Origin: Paraburkholderia gardini
Lineage (GTDB): Bacteria > Pseudomonadota > Gammaproteobacteria > Burkholderiales > Burkholderiaceae
Reading direction: 5' to 3'
Length of the DNA stretch: 64,000 nucleotides
NCBI RefSeq assembly: GCF_907164575.1
Contig: NZ_CAJQYY010000021.1
Coordinates: 1 to 64,000, forward strand
How positions within the stretch are numbered: the stretch's first letter is position 1; every line of letters starts with the position of its first letter. Below the pieces are notes generated by a model. That model was not told the origin of the DNA. It saw nothing but the letters and a program-made list of their open reading frames with translations, and ran no database searches. This document shows, piece after piece, positions 8,741 to 18,436 of the stretch. The translations under genes were made by a program, and so were the position numbers.

Positions 8741-10366
8741 TTATTGGCCTCCGGGGAGCGTCATCAGGCCAGGCGCGAAGAAGTAAAACCCGACCCCGAT
8801 CACCACCAGGTAGATCAGCATGATGAACGTCCACCCCATGTTGTGGCGGATCACTTCGCCTTCGTTGCGTACAAAGCGGCTCGTCGATACACCGACACTT
8901 GCGGTCTGTGGCGCCACCGGCTTGCCGACTTCGGCTCCCACCGAATTGAGCGACGGCAGGAGCAGCGTTGGAAAGCCCAGCAGGCGCCCGACTGTCACCT
9001 GAAAGAAGCCGAACATCGCGTTCGTGGACGTATTGCTGCCGGACAGCGCCACGCCAATCCAGCCCAGAATGGGCGCGACGATGATGAAAGCGACGCCGAG
9101 CTTCGAGAATCCCTCGGCAAGGGAAGCCGCCATGCCCGAGAAATTGAAGACATAGGCGAGGCCGAAGATGAAGATGCCCACCAGCATGGCTCCCCACATC
9201 TGGTGCCATGTGCGGCGGAAGGCCTCCGCATATTGCGCGGGCTTCATGCCAAGCAGCAGGCTGATGATGAACCACGACGCCAGGATGGCCGAGCCGCCGA
9301 TAAAGGGCGCAAAAGCGAAGGTAGCGGCCACCGTCGAGCCCTGATGGATCGACGAGCCCGCGGCGACCGAAAGCTTGAACCACACGATGCGCGGCAAGGG
9401 CGACCAGGGACCGGTCCAGAGTACGACCACCACGATCAGGACGATGAAGGGCAACCAGGCGCGAAACACCCGGCCGCCGGACAGGCCGTGTGGCTCGTTG
9501 CCCGCTGCGGCAAGCGCCGCATCGACCGGCTTGCCGCCGTAGCCGAGTACGCGTTTCGGCCGCCAGAAACGCAGCAGCACAAGCAGGGCCGCAAAGCAGA
9601 CGATCGCGCCCGTTATATCGGGCAGATAAGGTCCAAGATAAACCGCCACAGGATACTGTCCTGCGATGTAGGCGAGGGAGCCGACCACGGCGAGCGGCCA
9701 GCCATCGCGCAGACCGGTTCGTCCGGAGACCAGGTAGATCAGGATCCACGGCGGCAGCAGCGCAAGCACGGCCACGATGTGCGCCACCGAGGCGGACAGC
9801 GCCATGAGCGGAAGGCCCGTCACGGCGGCAAGTGCGACGATTGGCACGCCGAGCGCGCCATACGACACCGGGGCGTTATTCGCGATCGCCGCAACCCGGA
9901 TGGCGTCGAGATCAGGGATGCCAAGGGCGATCAGGATAGGCGCGACAAATGCCCACGGATAGCCGAAACCAACGAGCCCCTCCAGCAGGGCGCCGAACGC
10001 CCAGGCGAACAGGATGGTCTGCACCCGGACGTCCGCGGTGCCGAGGCTCGTCAGCCAGCGCCGGAAGTCATCGAACGTACCGGTCAAGGTCAGCGAGTTG
10101 AACATCATCACGCCCCAGAACGTGATCCAGTCGACTGCCCAGATGCCCGTCAGCGAACCATAGACGTATGCCCGGATTCCGGTGTCGACCGGCATGTGCC
10201 ACACCGCCACCGCCAGCACCAGCGTGACAATGGCGCCGATCAATACGGAAATCCACGCGGAAAGCTTGAAGACCGCAAGCAGGATCAGAAGAACAACCAC
10301 GGGGATGAGCGCCAGCAACCATGACACAAAGAGGTTGCCAGCTGGATTGAGAATCTGCTGGAACAT
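8741..10366 (-). CDS. lldP: L-lactate permease (LctP/LldP family)
   Basis: A 541-residue polytopic inner-membrane transporter of the LctP family, importing lactate (and often glycolate) by proton symport. About 12-14 hydrophobic helices run through the whole length, with the family signatures FGALLEGLVGFGYPWAF, ANNAPVSYGALGVP and SGSNTSTNAMFGFFQ. It starts MFQQILNPAGN with AGGAG just upstream. Convergent with the VOC gene (gap 39 bp). No lactate dehydrogenase gene or LldR regulator is next to it, so it appears to be a stand-alone transport gene here. Confidence 0.93.
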   Translation of the reverse strand: MFQQILNPAGNLFVSWLLALIPVVVLLILLAVFKLSAWISVLIGAIVTLVLAVAVWHMPVDTGIRAYVYGSLTGIWAVDWITFWGVMMFNSLTLTGTFDDFRRWLTSLGTADVRVQTILFAWAFGALLEGLVGFGYPWAFVAPILIALGIPDLDAIRVAAIANNAPVSYGALGVPIVALAAVTGLPLMALSASVAHIVAVLALLPPWILIYLVSGRTGLRDGWPLAVVGSLAYIAGQYPVAVYLGPYLPDITGAIVCFAALLVLLRFWRPKRVLGYGGKPVDAALAAAGNEPHGLSGGRVFRAWLPFIVLIVVVVLWTGPWSPLPRIVWFKLSVAAGSSIHQGSTVAATFAFAPFIGGSAILASWFIISLLLGMKPAQYAEAFRRTWHQMWGAMLVGIFIFGLAYVFNFSGMAASLAEGFSKLGVAFIIVAPILGWIGVALSGSNTSTNAMFGFFQVTVGRLLGFPTLLLPSLNSVGAEVGKPVAPQTASVGVSTSRFVRNEGEVIRHNMGWTFIMLIYLVVIGVGFYFFAPGLMTLPGGQ

Positions 10367-10612
10367 GGATCAGACTCCTTTCTGTTGTTTTGACATAACA
10401 GGAGACACATGATCAGGTGAAGCTGCTGCCTGTAATGAAGTGTAGGCAGCAAAGTCCATTAGAACAAAGACTTGACCGGTTACGTCTGACAGCCGGAGTG
10501 GTGGTTGCCGCGCCGGTTGCGTGCCGGTGAAGGTGGGACGCGGCGTGGGATCGGCTGCGGTCTCCCGCATTCGCGGGCGGCAAGAACCGCTCACGCTCCC
10601 GTCACAGCACGA

Positions 10613-11251
10613 TCAGATACCGGCTTTATGCGCCGTCCAGATCAGGCGCAGGCCGAGTGCGGCGATCGCGCCTGCCGCGATCCGGTCGACCCACGCCTTC
10701 GCCCGGATATACATCTCACGTGGCCGGCGGCTCGAAAACCCGAGCGCGACGACGGTGTACCAGCCGGCTTCGATGGTGAACACGGCGGGAGGCAGCAGGA
10801 AATAGCACCACAGCGGCGGATGATGCGGCAGCAGTGCGGCGAAGATACTGCCGTAATAGATCGCCGTCTTCGGATTGCTCAGCTGCGTGCTCAGGCCGAT
10901 CCAGAACGACTTGCGTGCATCCTGCCGTCCGGCGCCCGCGGTCGCGTCGACGGTGAACGGCGAGGCCGCGCCGCGCCAGATTTTCGACGCGATCCAGATC
11001 AGATACAGGCCGCCCGCCACCTTCAGCCCCAGATAAAGCCAGCCGACGGCCGCCAGCACGGTATACAGCCCGACGAGTGCGATGCCGCTGAAAAACACGC
11101 CGCCGACGCCCATCCCAAGCGCCGTCGCGAGGCCGTCGCGCCGCGACAGGCCGATCGAGCTGCGCGCGACGATCAGGAAGCTGGGTCCGGGGCTCATCGC
11201 GCCGATCAGCAGCGCACCCAGGATAGTGACAATAGCGGCGGATGGATTCAT
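10613..11251 (-). CDS. LysE/RhtB family amino-acid exporter
   Basis: A 212-residue inner-membrane exporter with about six hydrophobic helices and the family hallmark GAMSPGPSFLIVARSSI near the N-terminus, followed by LGMGVGGVFFSGIALVG. LysE/RhtB proteins export amino acids or derivatives; specificity is not predictable. The open frame extends 85 codons upstream, but ATG 11251 follows AGGGAG with 7-nt spacing and begins directly at the first helix. It stands alone, divergent from the small membrane protein at 11400. Confidence 0.9.
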   Translation of the reverse strand: MNPSAAIVTILGALLIGAMSPGPSFLIVARSSIGLSRRDGLATALGMGVGGVFFSGIALVGLYTVLAAVGWLYLGLKVAGGLYLIWIASKIWRGAASPFTVDATAGAGRQDARKSFWIGLSTQLSNPKTAIYYGSIFAALLPHHPPLWCYFLLPPAVFTIEAGWYTVVALGFSSRRPREMYIRAKAWVDRIAAGAIAALGLRLIWTAHKAGI

Positions 11252-11399
11252 GCCCGGGCTCCCTGACAGATGGATCGACAATGGAAAAGACAGACTGCCA
11301 TTGTAGGGCGTGATGCCGCCTCGTGTGGGGGACGGTGTGTCATCATCCAGCCGGAAGTACAGACGTCCCCGACCGGTCAACCTGAAGACGGAGATCTGG

Positions 11400-11885
11400 A
11401 TGCACAGAACCTGGTTTTCGAAATTCTCGAGCTTCCTTTCCACGATGACGGGCCGCCCGCTGACGTTCGTGGTCGCCGCGGCGCTGGTCGTGCTGTGGGC
11501 GGTCACCGGGCCGCTCTTCCACTACAGCGACACGTGGCAGCTGGTCATCAACACGTCGACCACGATCGTGACCTTCCTCATGGTGTTCCTGATCCAGAAC
11601 ACCCAGAACCGCGATACGGCCGCGATGCAGATCAAGCTCGACGAGCTGATCCGCGCGATCGAGGGCGCGCACAACGCGCTGCTCGACCTCGAGGAACTGG
11701 AAGAGCGTGACCTGACCCGTTTTCGCCGACACTATGAAAAGCTCGCCGAAGAGGCCCGGATCGCGCTGAGCGCGGGCGGCGTCGACACGGATTCGCCGTT
11801 CGTCCAGAGCGACGACGGTGACGATGACGCGGGTGGCGATCGCGCCAGTGACCGGAAATCCAGCGGCCGCGAGCCACGAAAATAG
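11400..11885 (+). CDS. Low-affinity iron permease-like small membrane protein
   Basis: A 161-residue protein with two hydrophobic helices, around residues 21-40 (FVVAAALVVLWAVTGPLF) and 50-68 (INTSTTIVTFLMVFLIQ), followed by the conserved NTQNRDTAAMQIKLDELI segment and a charged C-terminal helix. This pattern is that of the bacterial low-affinity iron permease-like family; direct evidence for iron transport by bacterial members is thin. Start ATG 11400 with GGAG upstream. The C-terminal tail is acidic (residues 135-161). Confidence 0.8.
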   Translation: MHRTWFSKFSSFLSTMTGRPLTFVVAAALVVLWAVTGPLFHYSDTWQLVINTSTTIVTFLMVFLIQNTQNRDTAAMQIKLDELIRAIEGAHNALLDLEELEERDLTRFRRHYEKLAEEARIALSAGGVDTDSPFVQSDDGDDDAGGDRASDRKSSGREPRK

Positions 11886-12101
11886 CGGCATCGAAGCGCC
11901 GCGGCGAGACATATTTACCGCCCGGCTCCGGGCCGCCAGCGGCGCCGCGCGCCCGCCAGGCGGGCCAGGGCGAGCAAACCCGGCATTCGCAAACACTGCG
12001 CGCGGACTTTGGTTCGAGTAGACTGACCGGCGAAGTTCATCCAATTGCTGTCAATTATTTCAATCGACGGGATCCAGTTCAGTCGCAAGGAGGCGTCCCC
12101 C

Positions 12102-13265
12102 ATGCATGCAGTTCCCACGCTGGATAGCAGCACCCTTGATGAGGCCGCTTCCGGCGCAGCCGCGGGGGCGCCGGTGCGCGACCTGCGTCGCGTGCCCATT
12201 CACCCGGATAACTGGTATCCGCTCGCGTGGTCGCGGGAAGTGAAGCGCGGCAAGACACACGGCGTCCATTTTGCCGGCGAGCCGATCGTGCTGGCGCGCA
12301 CGGAGTCCGGCAAGGTGTTCGCGCTGGAAGACCGCTGCGCGCACCGCCAGGTACCGCTGCATCAGGGTGTCGTCGATGGCGAATCGATCCGTTGCGGCTA
12401 TCACGGCTGGACCTACGACTGCTCGGGCAAGTGCATCGATGTGCCGTACCTGGGTCGCGAACGGCTGCCGAACGGCGTGCGCTCGTATCCGTGCCGCGAA
12501 GTCGAAGGCCTGATCTTCGTGTTTCCCGGCGACCCCGCACTCGCGGAAACAAAACCGCTGCCACCGCTCGCCTCGGTAAACGACAAGGCGTACAAGACGC
12601 GTCGTTTCGGCCGCGCCGTCAAATGTCATTACTCGTTCATGCACGAGAACCTGATGGACATGAACCACCAGTTCCTGCACCGCCGGCAGATGGGCCAGAT
12701 GCGCGCCCGTTCGCTCGGGCGTCGGCGCGGCGAAGGCTGGGTCGAGGTCGACTACACGTTCGCGCGCATGGAAGGCAAGCAGCCGGTCGGCGAGGCACTC
12801 GTGTTCGGCCAGAACCGCAGCAGCGGCGGCCAGAACGACAAGGACGTGATGACGATCCGTACGGAATATCCGTATCAGACGCTACAGATCCGCACGTCCG
12901 ACCAGACGCTCGTGATGAATCTCTGGATCATCTACGTGCCGCTCGATGCCGAGCAGCGCACGAACCGCACGTTCGGGCTGCTGTCGATCAGGAAGCCGGG
13001 CATTCCGGGCGCGCTCGATCTGGCGTGGCCGTTGCTGGTGTGGTTCACCGAGCGCATTTTCAGGGAAGACCGCGAGATCGTCGAAGCCGAGCAGGCCGCG
13101 CACGACAAACAGGGCGAGGACTGGAACCATGAAGTGTTTCCGGTCATCAACGAGCTGCGCGATCTGCTGCGTGAATCCGGCGCGACGCACCTTACGCCGC
13201 GCGGCGAGGCCCACACGTTGAAGGACGAAACGTGGCAGCCGTTGCGCCGCGTAGCACGGACCTGA
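12102..13265 (+). CDS. Rieske-type aromatic ring-hydroxylating oxygenase, large subunit
   Basis: A 387-residue Rieske non-heme iron oxygenase. The Rieske cluster ligands are Cys79 and His81 (DRCAHRQ) with Cys98 and His101 (RCGYHGWTYD). The mononuclear-iron region follows at MDMNHQFLH, with His189 and His193. The start ATG 12102 follows AAGGAGG; an upstream in-frame start lacks such a site. No gene for a small subunit, ferredoxin or reductase lies next to it, so electron partners must be elsewhere. The family includes phenylpropionate- and vanillate-type oxygenases, and the substrate cannot be named. An AraC-type regulator gene is convergent downstream. Confidence 0.9.
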   Translation: MHAVPTLDSSTLDEAASGAAAGAPVRDLRRVPIHPDNWYPLAWSREVKRGKTHGVHFAGEPIVLARTESGKVFALEDRCAHRQVPLHQGVVDGESIRCGYHGWTYDCSGKCIDVPYLGRERLPNGVRSYPCREVEGLIFVFPGDPALAETKPLPPLASVNDKAYKTRRFGRAVKCHYSFMHENLMDMNHQFLHRRQMGQMRARSLGRRRGEGWVEVDYTFARMEGKQPVGEALVFGQNRSSGGQNDKDVMTIRTEYPYQTLQIRTSDQTLVMNLWIIYVPLDAEQRTNRTFGLLSIRKPGIPGALDLAWPLLVWFTERIFREDREIVEAEQAAHDKQGEDWNHEVFPVINELRDLLRESGATHLTPRGEAHTLKDETWQPLRRVART

Positions 13266-13436
13266 AACCCGCGAGCGCGGGCCGGCCTTGCGCGCTGGCC
13301 CGTCTTCATCTGCACGGCCGGCGTTCAGGCGCCGGCCTGCCCCGCGAGCGTTTCCGCGACAACGCCGAAGTGCTGGTATTCGACCAGCGGCCGAACGAAG
13401 AATCCGGCCTGTGGTCCTGATCGATCGTGGACCGGT

Positions 13437-14390
13437 TCAGGCCGACCGCATCGTCCGGCGATACGCCGTGGGCGTGGCGCCCAGCGCCGCGCGAAAACGA
13501 TGGCTCAGGTGGCTCGGATTCGCGTAGCCGCTTTGCAGCGCGACCCGCTCGAGCGGCAGCGCGGTCGTGCGCAGCAGTTCGCGCGCGCGGTCGAGTCGCT
13601 GCTGCGCGACCCACGCATGCGGCGGCAGACCAAACGACGTGCGGAACATCCGCGCCAGATGGAATTCCGACAGGCACGCGACCTCGGCCAGCTCGCCGAG
13701 CGTAAGCGACGCCGTCAGGTTCGCCGCGATGTAGTCGCGCAAGCGGCGGCGCGTCGCCACCGACAACCCGCCCTTACGTACAACGTCCGTTCGCTGCACG
13801 GATTGCGCCCTCAGCAGCAGGCTCAGCACGTCGTGGGCGGCTTCGTTGGCACGCAGGCGTCCGTCCGGGTCGTCCCACAGTTCGTTGGCGAGCGTCTGGC
13901 AGCGTTGCGCGATTTCGGCATGCTCGAAATACGTGCGGTCGGCGAGCGTCAGTTCGCGCGGCTCGCGATCGAGTTCCTGCACGGCGCGACGCGTGAAATG
14001 CCCAGGCAGGAAATACAGATGCATGAAGTGCATGTGTCCACGCACCCACCAGCGCGACTCGTGATCGCCCGGCAGCGCGCATAGCCGGCTTGGTGCGCCG
14101 TACAGGCCTGGCATCTTCTGGCGTTCGGTCCGGTAGCCGCCGTTCAGATAGCACGACAGCGTGTGATGACCGGGCCGGTCGTAGATCGTCTCCGCTTCTT
14201 CGGTATCGCGCCGCCAGATCGCGACGGCCAGCTGGTCGCCAAGCCACGCGAACTTCTCCAGCGTCGCGTTCGATTCGCCCAGCGTGCGACACACCGAGTG
14301 CAGCCCGAACGGCGGCCCGGCAGGGTCGATCAACGGAACGGGCGAATTCGTATTCACGCTGGGGCGTCGCGATGAGCAGGAAAGATGCAT
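13437..14390 (-). CDS. AraC family transcriptional regulator
   Basis: A 317-residue regulator with a C-terminal AraC DNA-binding domain (about 215-315): first HTH LTLGELAEVACLSEFHLARMF, second around LERVALQSGYANPSHLSHRF. The N-terminal part is a ligand-binding region of unclear type. ATG 14390 is chosen; the frame continues to a TTG at 14444 without a better ribosome site. It is convergent with the Rieske oxygenase and divergent from the EamA transporter at 14523, either of which may be its target. Confidence 0.88.
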   Translation of the reverse strand: MHLSCSSRRPSVNTNSPVPLIDPAGPPFGLHSVCRTLGESNATLEKFAWLGDQLAVAIWRRDTEEAETIYDRPGHHTLSCYLNGGYRTERQKMPGLYGAPSRLCALPGDHESRWWVRGHMHFMHLYFLPGHFTRRAVQELDREPRELTLADRTYFEHAEIAQRCQTLANELWDDPDGRLRANEAAHDVLSLLLRAQSVQRTDVVRKGGLSVATRRRLRDYIAANLTASLTLGELAEVACLSEFHLARMFRTSFGLPPHAWVAQQRLDRARELLRTTALPLERVALQSGYANPSHLSHRFRAALGATPTAYRRTMRSA

Positions 14391-14522
14391 GAAGTATACG
14401 GGCAACGCCCCGCCGTCGCTGGCACGGGCAGGAAAAGTGCGCAATCCTGGACAAGTCGCGCGACGCCCGCGCGTGCATAGTCAGCGCTTCCGAATGTCTG
14501 GCTGCTTCCACCCATACCGCTT

Positions 14523-15431
14523 ATGAATCCGCTTCTTTACGCCGTGACCGTGCTGATCTGGGGCACCACGTGGATCGCCATCAAATGGCAACTGGGCGTC
14601 ACGCCGCCGCCCGTCTCGATCGCGCTGCGTTTCTGGCTCGCCACGCTCGTGCTGTTCGCGATCCTGCGCGTGATGCGTCGCCCGATGTGGCCGCCGCGCG
14701 CGGCGTGGCGCTTTCTGGCGGCGCAGGGTCTCGCGCTCTTTTGTGTCAACTTCCTGTGCTTCTATTACGCGGAGCAGGTGGTGCCGAGCGGCCTGGTCGC
14801 CGTGGTGTTCTCGACGGCGCCGCTGCTGAACTCGATCAACGGCCGCCTCTTCATGGGACGCACACTGCAGCCGACGGCGATCGTCGGTGCGCTGCTGGGG
14901 CTCGCCGGCATCGCGTGTCTGTTCGAGCAGCAGATGGCGCTGCACGCGGGCGACGTCGTCATGTGGCGCGGGCTCGGCATCGCCTTTCTCGGCACGATGT
15001 GCTTCTCGGCGGGCAATCTGCTGTCCAGCCGGATGCAGGGCATGGGCTTGCATCCGCTGGTCACGAACAGCTGGGCGATGCTGATCGGCGCAAGCGTGCT
15101 GACGCTCGGCAGCCTCGCCGCCGGCCTGCCGTTCGCGCTGGAAGCGGGGCCGCGCTATCTCGGCGCGCTTGCCTATCTCGCGATCCCGGGCTCGGTCATC
15201 GGCTTCACCGCCTATCTGACGCTCGTCGGACGCATCGGGCCGGAACGGGCCGCGTATTGCACCGTGCTGTTCCCGATCGTCGCGCTCGCGCTGTCGACAG
15301 TGTTCGAAGGCTATCGATGGTCGGTGCTGGCAGTGGTTGGACTGGTGCTGGTGGTGGCCGGCAATCTGGTGGCGTTCGACATGACGCGCCGGCTTTTCGC
15401 CGGAAGGTCCGCCGCGAAGCGAACGGCCTGA
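14523..15431 (+). CDS. EamA/DMT family transporter
   Basis: A 302-residue inner-membrane protein with ten predicted helices in two EamA repeats: MNPLLYAVTVLIWGTTWIAI starts the first and GLGIAFLGTMCFSAGNLLSS the second. DMT exporters of this kind move amino acids or other metabolites out of the cell. There is no clear Shine-Dalgarno sequence before ATG 14523. It is divergent from the AraC-type gene (132-bp gap), which may control it. Confidence 0.9.
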   Translation: MNPLLYAVTVLIWGTTWIAIKWQLGVTPPPVSIALRFWLATLVLFAILRVMRRPMWPPRAAWRFLAAQGLALFCVNFLCFYYAEQVVPSGLVAVVFSTAPLLNSINGRLFMGRTLQPTAIVGALLGLAGIACLFEQQMALHAGDVVMWRGLGIAFLGTMCFSAGNLLSSRMQGMGLHPLVTNSWAMLIGASVLTLGSLAAGLPFALEAGPRYLGALAYLAIPGSVIGFTAYLTLVGRIGPERAAYCTVLFPIVALALSTVFEGYRWSVLAVVGLVLVVAGNLVAFDMTRRLFAGRSAAKRTA

Positions 15432-15530
15432 TATGCGTGGGGTACAGCGTCGTTCCGATGTTCCGCCACATGCCATGCAACCTGCCTGCTCGCGCCCGAC
15501 GCCTCCAGTCTGCCCAGGCGCCTGAAGGCG

Positions 15531-16112
15531 CTACTTCAGATCCCTGACGAGCGAAGCGCGAACACCCGGCTCGATCGCATAAAGCGGCACCGGGTAGTTC
15601 GGATGATCGCTACCGATACTGAGCGCCGCGCCGTCGCGCAGGCGCGCCTTCATCGAAGGCGTCAGTTCGAAGCGCACGAAATGCACCGCCGAGGTTTTAT
15701 CCGCGTTATCGCGCTCCAGGTCTTCGTCGGCGATGGCATACACCGGTGCTTCGCCGTCGACCTGCACGAACACGCGATCCTCGATACCGATCAGCCGCGC
15801 GAGCGCCGCGTGTCGCTCGATTTCGTTTTGATACTCGATCTGCATCGTCGCTTTCAGATTGCTGCCATCGGGCACGAGCGGCAGATAGGCGTCGAGCTCG
15901 GCCTGGATGCCTTCCTCGTCGAAAATTTTCTCGATGTGGAGCATTTCCTGGATCTGATAGCGGATCGTCGTTTCGTCCTCGAACAGGAAGGTCACGTGAT
16001 TGCCAAGCGGTACGGTGCGCGCTTTCTTGTGTTCGATGACCTGCGCACGCATCTCCTTGCGCGACTTTGCGTACGTTTCCAGCGAAAGCAGCGAATTCCG
16101 GGCGATGCTCAT
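15531..16112 (-). CDS. DUF3501 family protein
   Basis: A 193-residue protein of the DUF3501 family (SLLSLETYAKSRKEMR; FLFEDETTIRYQIQEML). Function is not established. It is the last gene of a three-gene set behind rubrerythrin and a CCG-domain Fe-S protein; the Fe-S protein stop is 22 bp upstream. DUF3501 proteins repeatedly occur with such Fe-S proteins and rubrerythrin, which points to a shared oxidative-stress or redox role (inference from context). ATG 16112 follows GTGAGG; an alternative GTG four codons upstream is less likely. Confidence 0.88.
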   Translation of the reverse strand: MSIARNSLLSLETYAKSRKEMRAQVIEHKKARTVPLGNHVTFLFEDETTIRYQIQEMLHIEKIFDEEGIQAELDAYLPLVPDGSNLKATMQIEYQNEIERHAALARLIGIEDRVFVQVDGEAPVYAIADEDLERDNADKTSAVHFVRFELTPSMKARLRDGAALSIGSDHPNYPVPLYAIEPGVRASLVRDLK

Positions 16113-16134
16113 GACGTGCCTCACTTTGTCGGTG

Positions 16135-17472
16135 TCAGATGCCGTACGCCTTGCGCAGCAGCGTTAGCGGGTGCGCAAGTTCAGCGCGATGCAGGCCGTT
16201 TTCGTCGATACCCTGTTCGATGTGATGCCCCGCGAGCTGGCAGTCCGACGAGATGTAATCAGGCTCGGATTGTGCCATCGCCTTGAAGACCGGCGTGCCG
16301 ATCTTCATCGCCATCGCGTGGAACTCCTTCTTTACGCCGAACGTGCCTGCATGACCCGAGCAGCGCTCGATCACGCTGACCTTCGTTTCGGGCACGAGCG
16401 ACAACATATCGAACGTCTTGCGTCCGATATTCTGCACCCGCGCGTGACAGGGTACGTGATACGACACTTTCCCGAGTGCGGTCTTGAAGTTGGTTTTCAG
16501 CAGTCCGTCGCGATGGCGCGACACGAAGTACTCGAACGGATCCCAGAACGCTTCGCTGACGGCACGCACCGCCTCGTCGTCAGGGAACATCAGCGGCAGT
16601 TCGTGCTTGTACATCAGCACGCAACTCGGAATCGCGCCAATGATCGCGTAGCCCTCGCGCGCGTATTTCGCGAGCACGGGCATGTTCTTCTCTTTCTTGT
16701 CCGCGACGCCCTGCAGGTTGCCCTGTTCGAGCAGCGGCATGCCGCAGCACGCTTCGCTTTTAACGAGCTCGTAAGGAATATCGTTGTGCGCGAGCACGGC
16801 AAGCAGATCGTGACCGATGCCCGGTTCGTTGAAATTCACGTAACAGGTCGCGTAAATCGCGACCTTGCCGGGCGTGCGCTCGCCGTCCCGAACCGGCTTT
16901 TGCGGAGACTTGCGGGCCGCGCCGCGAAACTTGCGGGCCGCGAAATCGGGCAACCATGCGTCTTTGTCGACGCCCAGCGCCTTTTCCATTACGCCGCGCG
17001 CCGCCGACGTGTGGTTCACCGCGTTCACCGTCTGCGTAACAACGGGAATGCCGGCCAGATGACCGAGCGCATCGGTATTCGAAAGGAACTTGTCGCGTAA
17101 CGGCACGTCGCCGCGCCTGTAATCGACCGCCTTGGCGCGCAGCATCAGATGCGGAAAATCGACGTTCCACGGATGCGGCGGCACATACGGGCATTTCGTC
17201 ATGTAGCAGAGATCGCACAGATAACACTGGTCGACGACCTTGCCGAACGCGCGCGTATCGACGTCGTGCGCTTCGCCGCCGTCGGTTTCGTCGACGAGAT
17301 CGAACAGCGCGGGAAACGCGCCACATAATGAAACGCAGCGCCGGCAGCCCGCGCAGATGTCGAATACGCGCGTCAGCTCCGTGTCGAGCGATGCCTGATC
17401 GTAAAACCCGTCTGAGAGCCAGTCGAGCGGATGTCGTGTGGGCGCCTCCAGACTGCCTTCTTTATGGGGCAT
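16135..17472 (-). CDS. CCG-domain 4Fe-4S oxidoreductase (GlpC/HdrD-like)
   Basis: A 445-residue soluble Fe-S protein. Two 4Fe-4S ferredoxin motifs are visible, CAGCRRCVSLC and CYLCDLCYMTKCP, about 55 residues apart near the N-terminus. Two CCG-type (heterodisulfide-reductase subunit B) domains follow: SEACCGMPLLEQG is canonical, whereas the second reads ERCSGHAGTFG with Ser in place of the second Cys. Members such as GlpC and HdrD pass electrons between a partner and quinone or a thiol. ATG 17472 with GAGGAG is chosen over a longer frame. It sits between the rubrerythrin and DUF3501 genes, so it may be the electron donor for rubrerythrin (inference). Confidence 0.88.
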   Translation of the reverse strand: MPHKEGSLEAPTRHPLDWLSDGFYDQASLDTELTRVFDICAGCRRCVSLCGAFPALFDLVDETDGGEAHDVDTRAFGKVVDQCYLCDLCYMTKCPYVPPHPWNVDFPHLMLRAKAVDYRRGDVPLRDKFLSNTDALGHLAGIPVVTQTVNAVNHTSAARGVMEKALGVDKDAWLPDFAARKFRGAARKSPQKPVRDGERTPGKVAIYATCYVNFNEPGIGHDLLAVLAHNDIPYELVKSEACCGMPLLEQGNLQGVADKKEKNMPVLAKYAREGYAIIGAIPSCVLMYKHELPLMFPDDEAVRAVSEAFWDPFEYFVSRHRDGLLKTNFKTALGKVSYHVPCHARVQNIGRKTFDMLSLVPETKVSVIERCSGHAGTFGVKKEFHAMAMKIGTPVFKAMAQSEPDYISSDCQLAGHHIEQGIDENGLHRAELAHPLTLLRKAYGI

Positions 17473-17623
17473 GGCGTCAGGCTCCTCTTGCGAAAGCGAT
17501 GCGATCGGACGAAGCAGCACCGCGCCGCGCCGCGCGTGCGGCACGCGACAGGCGTGCGCACACATTGCGCACGCGCGGGGGTGCGTGCTTCAGTGGCGTC
17601 GATTCAGACCGGCGAGCGGCCTG

Positions 17624-18046
17624 TCAGTCGACCAGCGCGTCGAGTGCCTTCGTATAGCGATTCGCGTGACTGCGCTCCGCTTTCGCGAGCGTTTCGAACC
17701 AGTTCGCGATTTCATCGAAGCCTTCTTCGCGCGCCGCCCTGGCCATGCCCGGATACATATCGGTGTATTCGTGCGTTTCGCCAGCAATCGCAGCCTCCAG
17801 ATTCAGACGCGAAGACCCGAACGGCAAGCCCGTCGCCGGATCGCCGGTCGCTTCGAGATATTCGAGGTGACCGTGTGCGTGCCCGGTCTCACCTTCGGCG
17901 GTCGAACGGAACAGCGCGGCGACATCGTTCTGTCCCTCGACGTCGGCCTTGGCTGCGAAATATAGATAACGACGATTCGCCTGCGATTCGCCAGCGAACG
18001 CGGCCTTCAGATTTTCTTCGGTTCTGGAGCCCTTGAGCTGTGACAT
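17624..18046 (-). CDS. Rubrerythrin (diiron protein without rubredoxin domain)
   Basis: A 140-residue rubrerythrin-like diiron protein. It carries the four-helix-bundle motifs [27 protein letters not shown] (E-x2-H), [13 protein letters not shown] and [10 protein letters not shown] (E-x2-H). It stops before the C-terminal rubredoxin module found in classical rubrerythrin, so electrons must come from another protein, plausibly the adjacent Fe-S protein. Rubrerythrins reduce hydrogen peroxide. ATG 18046 follows GGAGG; codons further upstream are ignored. It is the first gene of the rubrerythrin / Fe-S / DUF3501 set, although 151 bp separate it from the next gene. Confidence 0.92.
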   Translation of the reverse strand: MSQLKGSRTEENLKAAFAGESQANRRYLYFAAKADVEGQNDVAALFRSTAEGETGHAHGHLEYLEATGDPATGLPFGSSRLNLEAAIAGETHEYTDMYPGMARAAREEGFDEIANWFETLAKAERSHANRYTKALDALVD

Positions 18047-18436
18047 CTGATGCCTCCATCCGTGCCTGCATTGTGGGTGCGCGCTGGACATCGGTGCGTC
18101 TCTTCACGCGCTTTGAGAGCACATGCCGACGCCACACGCCGGATGTGCCTCTTTAAATCTAGGAGTTGCGCAACCCGTTCCCCAATTGTGTTTTTCAATG
18201 CAGCCGATAGTCGAACGCGGCGGTTTTCACGCTTTTTGCGTCTTTCAGGCGGGCATTTTTCACAATAGCTGACGCCGCTGCCTTGCCGCTGTCATGGCGC
18301 GTGGGTCCGCGCAAGTATTCCGTAACAAGTGCCCGATGCAATTTGCGGGAACGTCTTGCTAATACATTGCTCCGACCTAGACTGAAGGCATCCCGCGTCT
18401 CCACGTTCGTCATCTATCTTTCGTCCGGAGCTCCCA
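18047..18436. other. Intergenic region between rubrerythrin and DUF3564-like genes
   Basis: A 390-bp gap between two divergent genes. It presumably carries both promoters. No convincing protein-coding frame, hairpin or known operator was seen. Confidence 0.6.
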
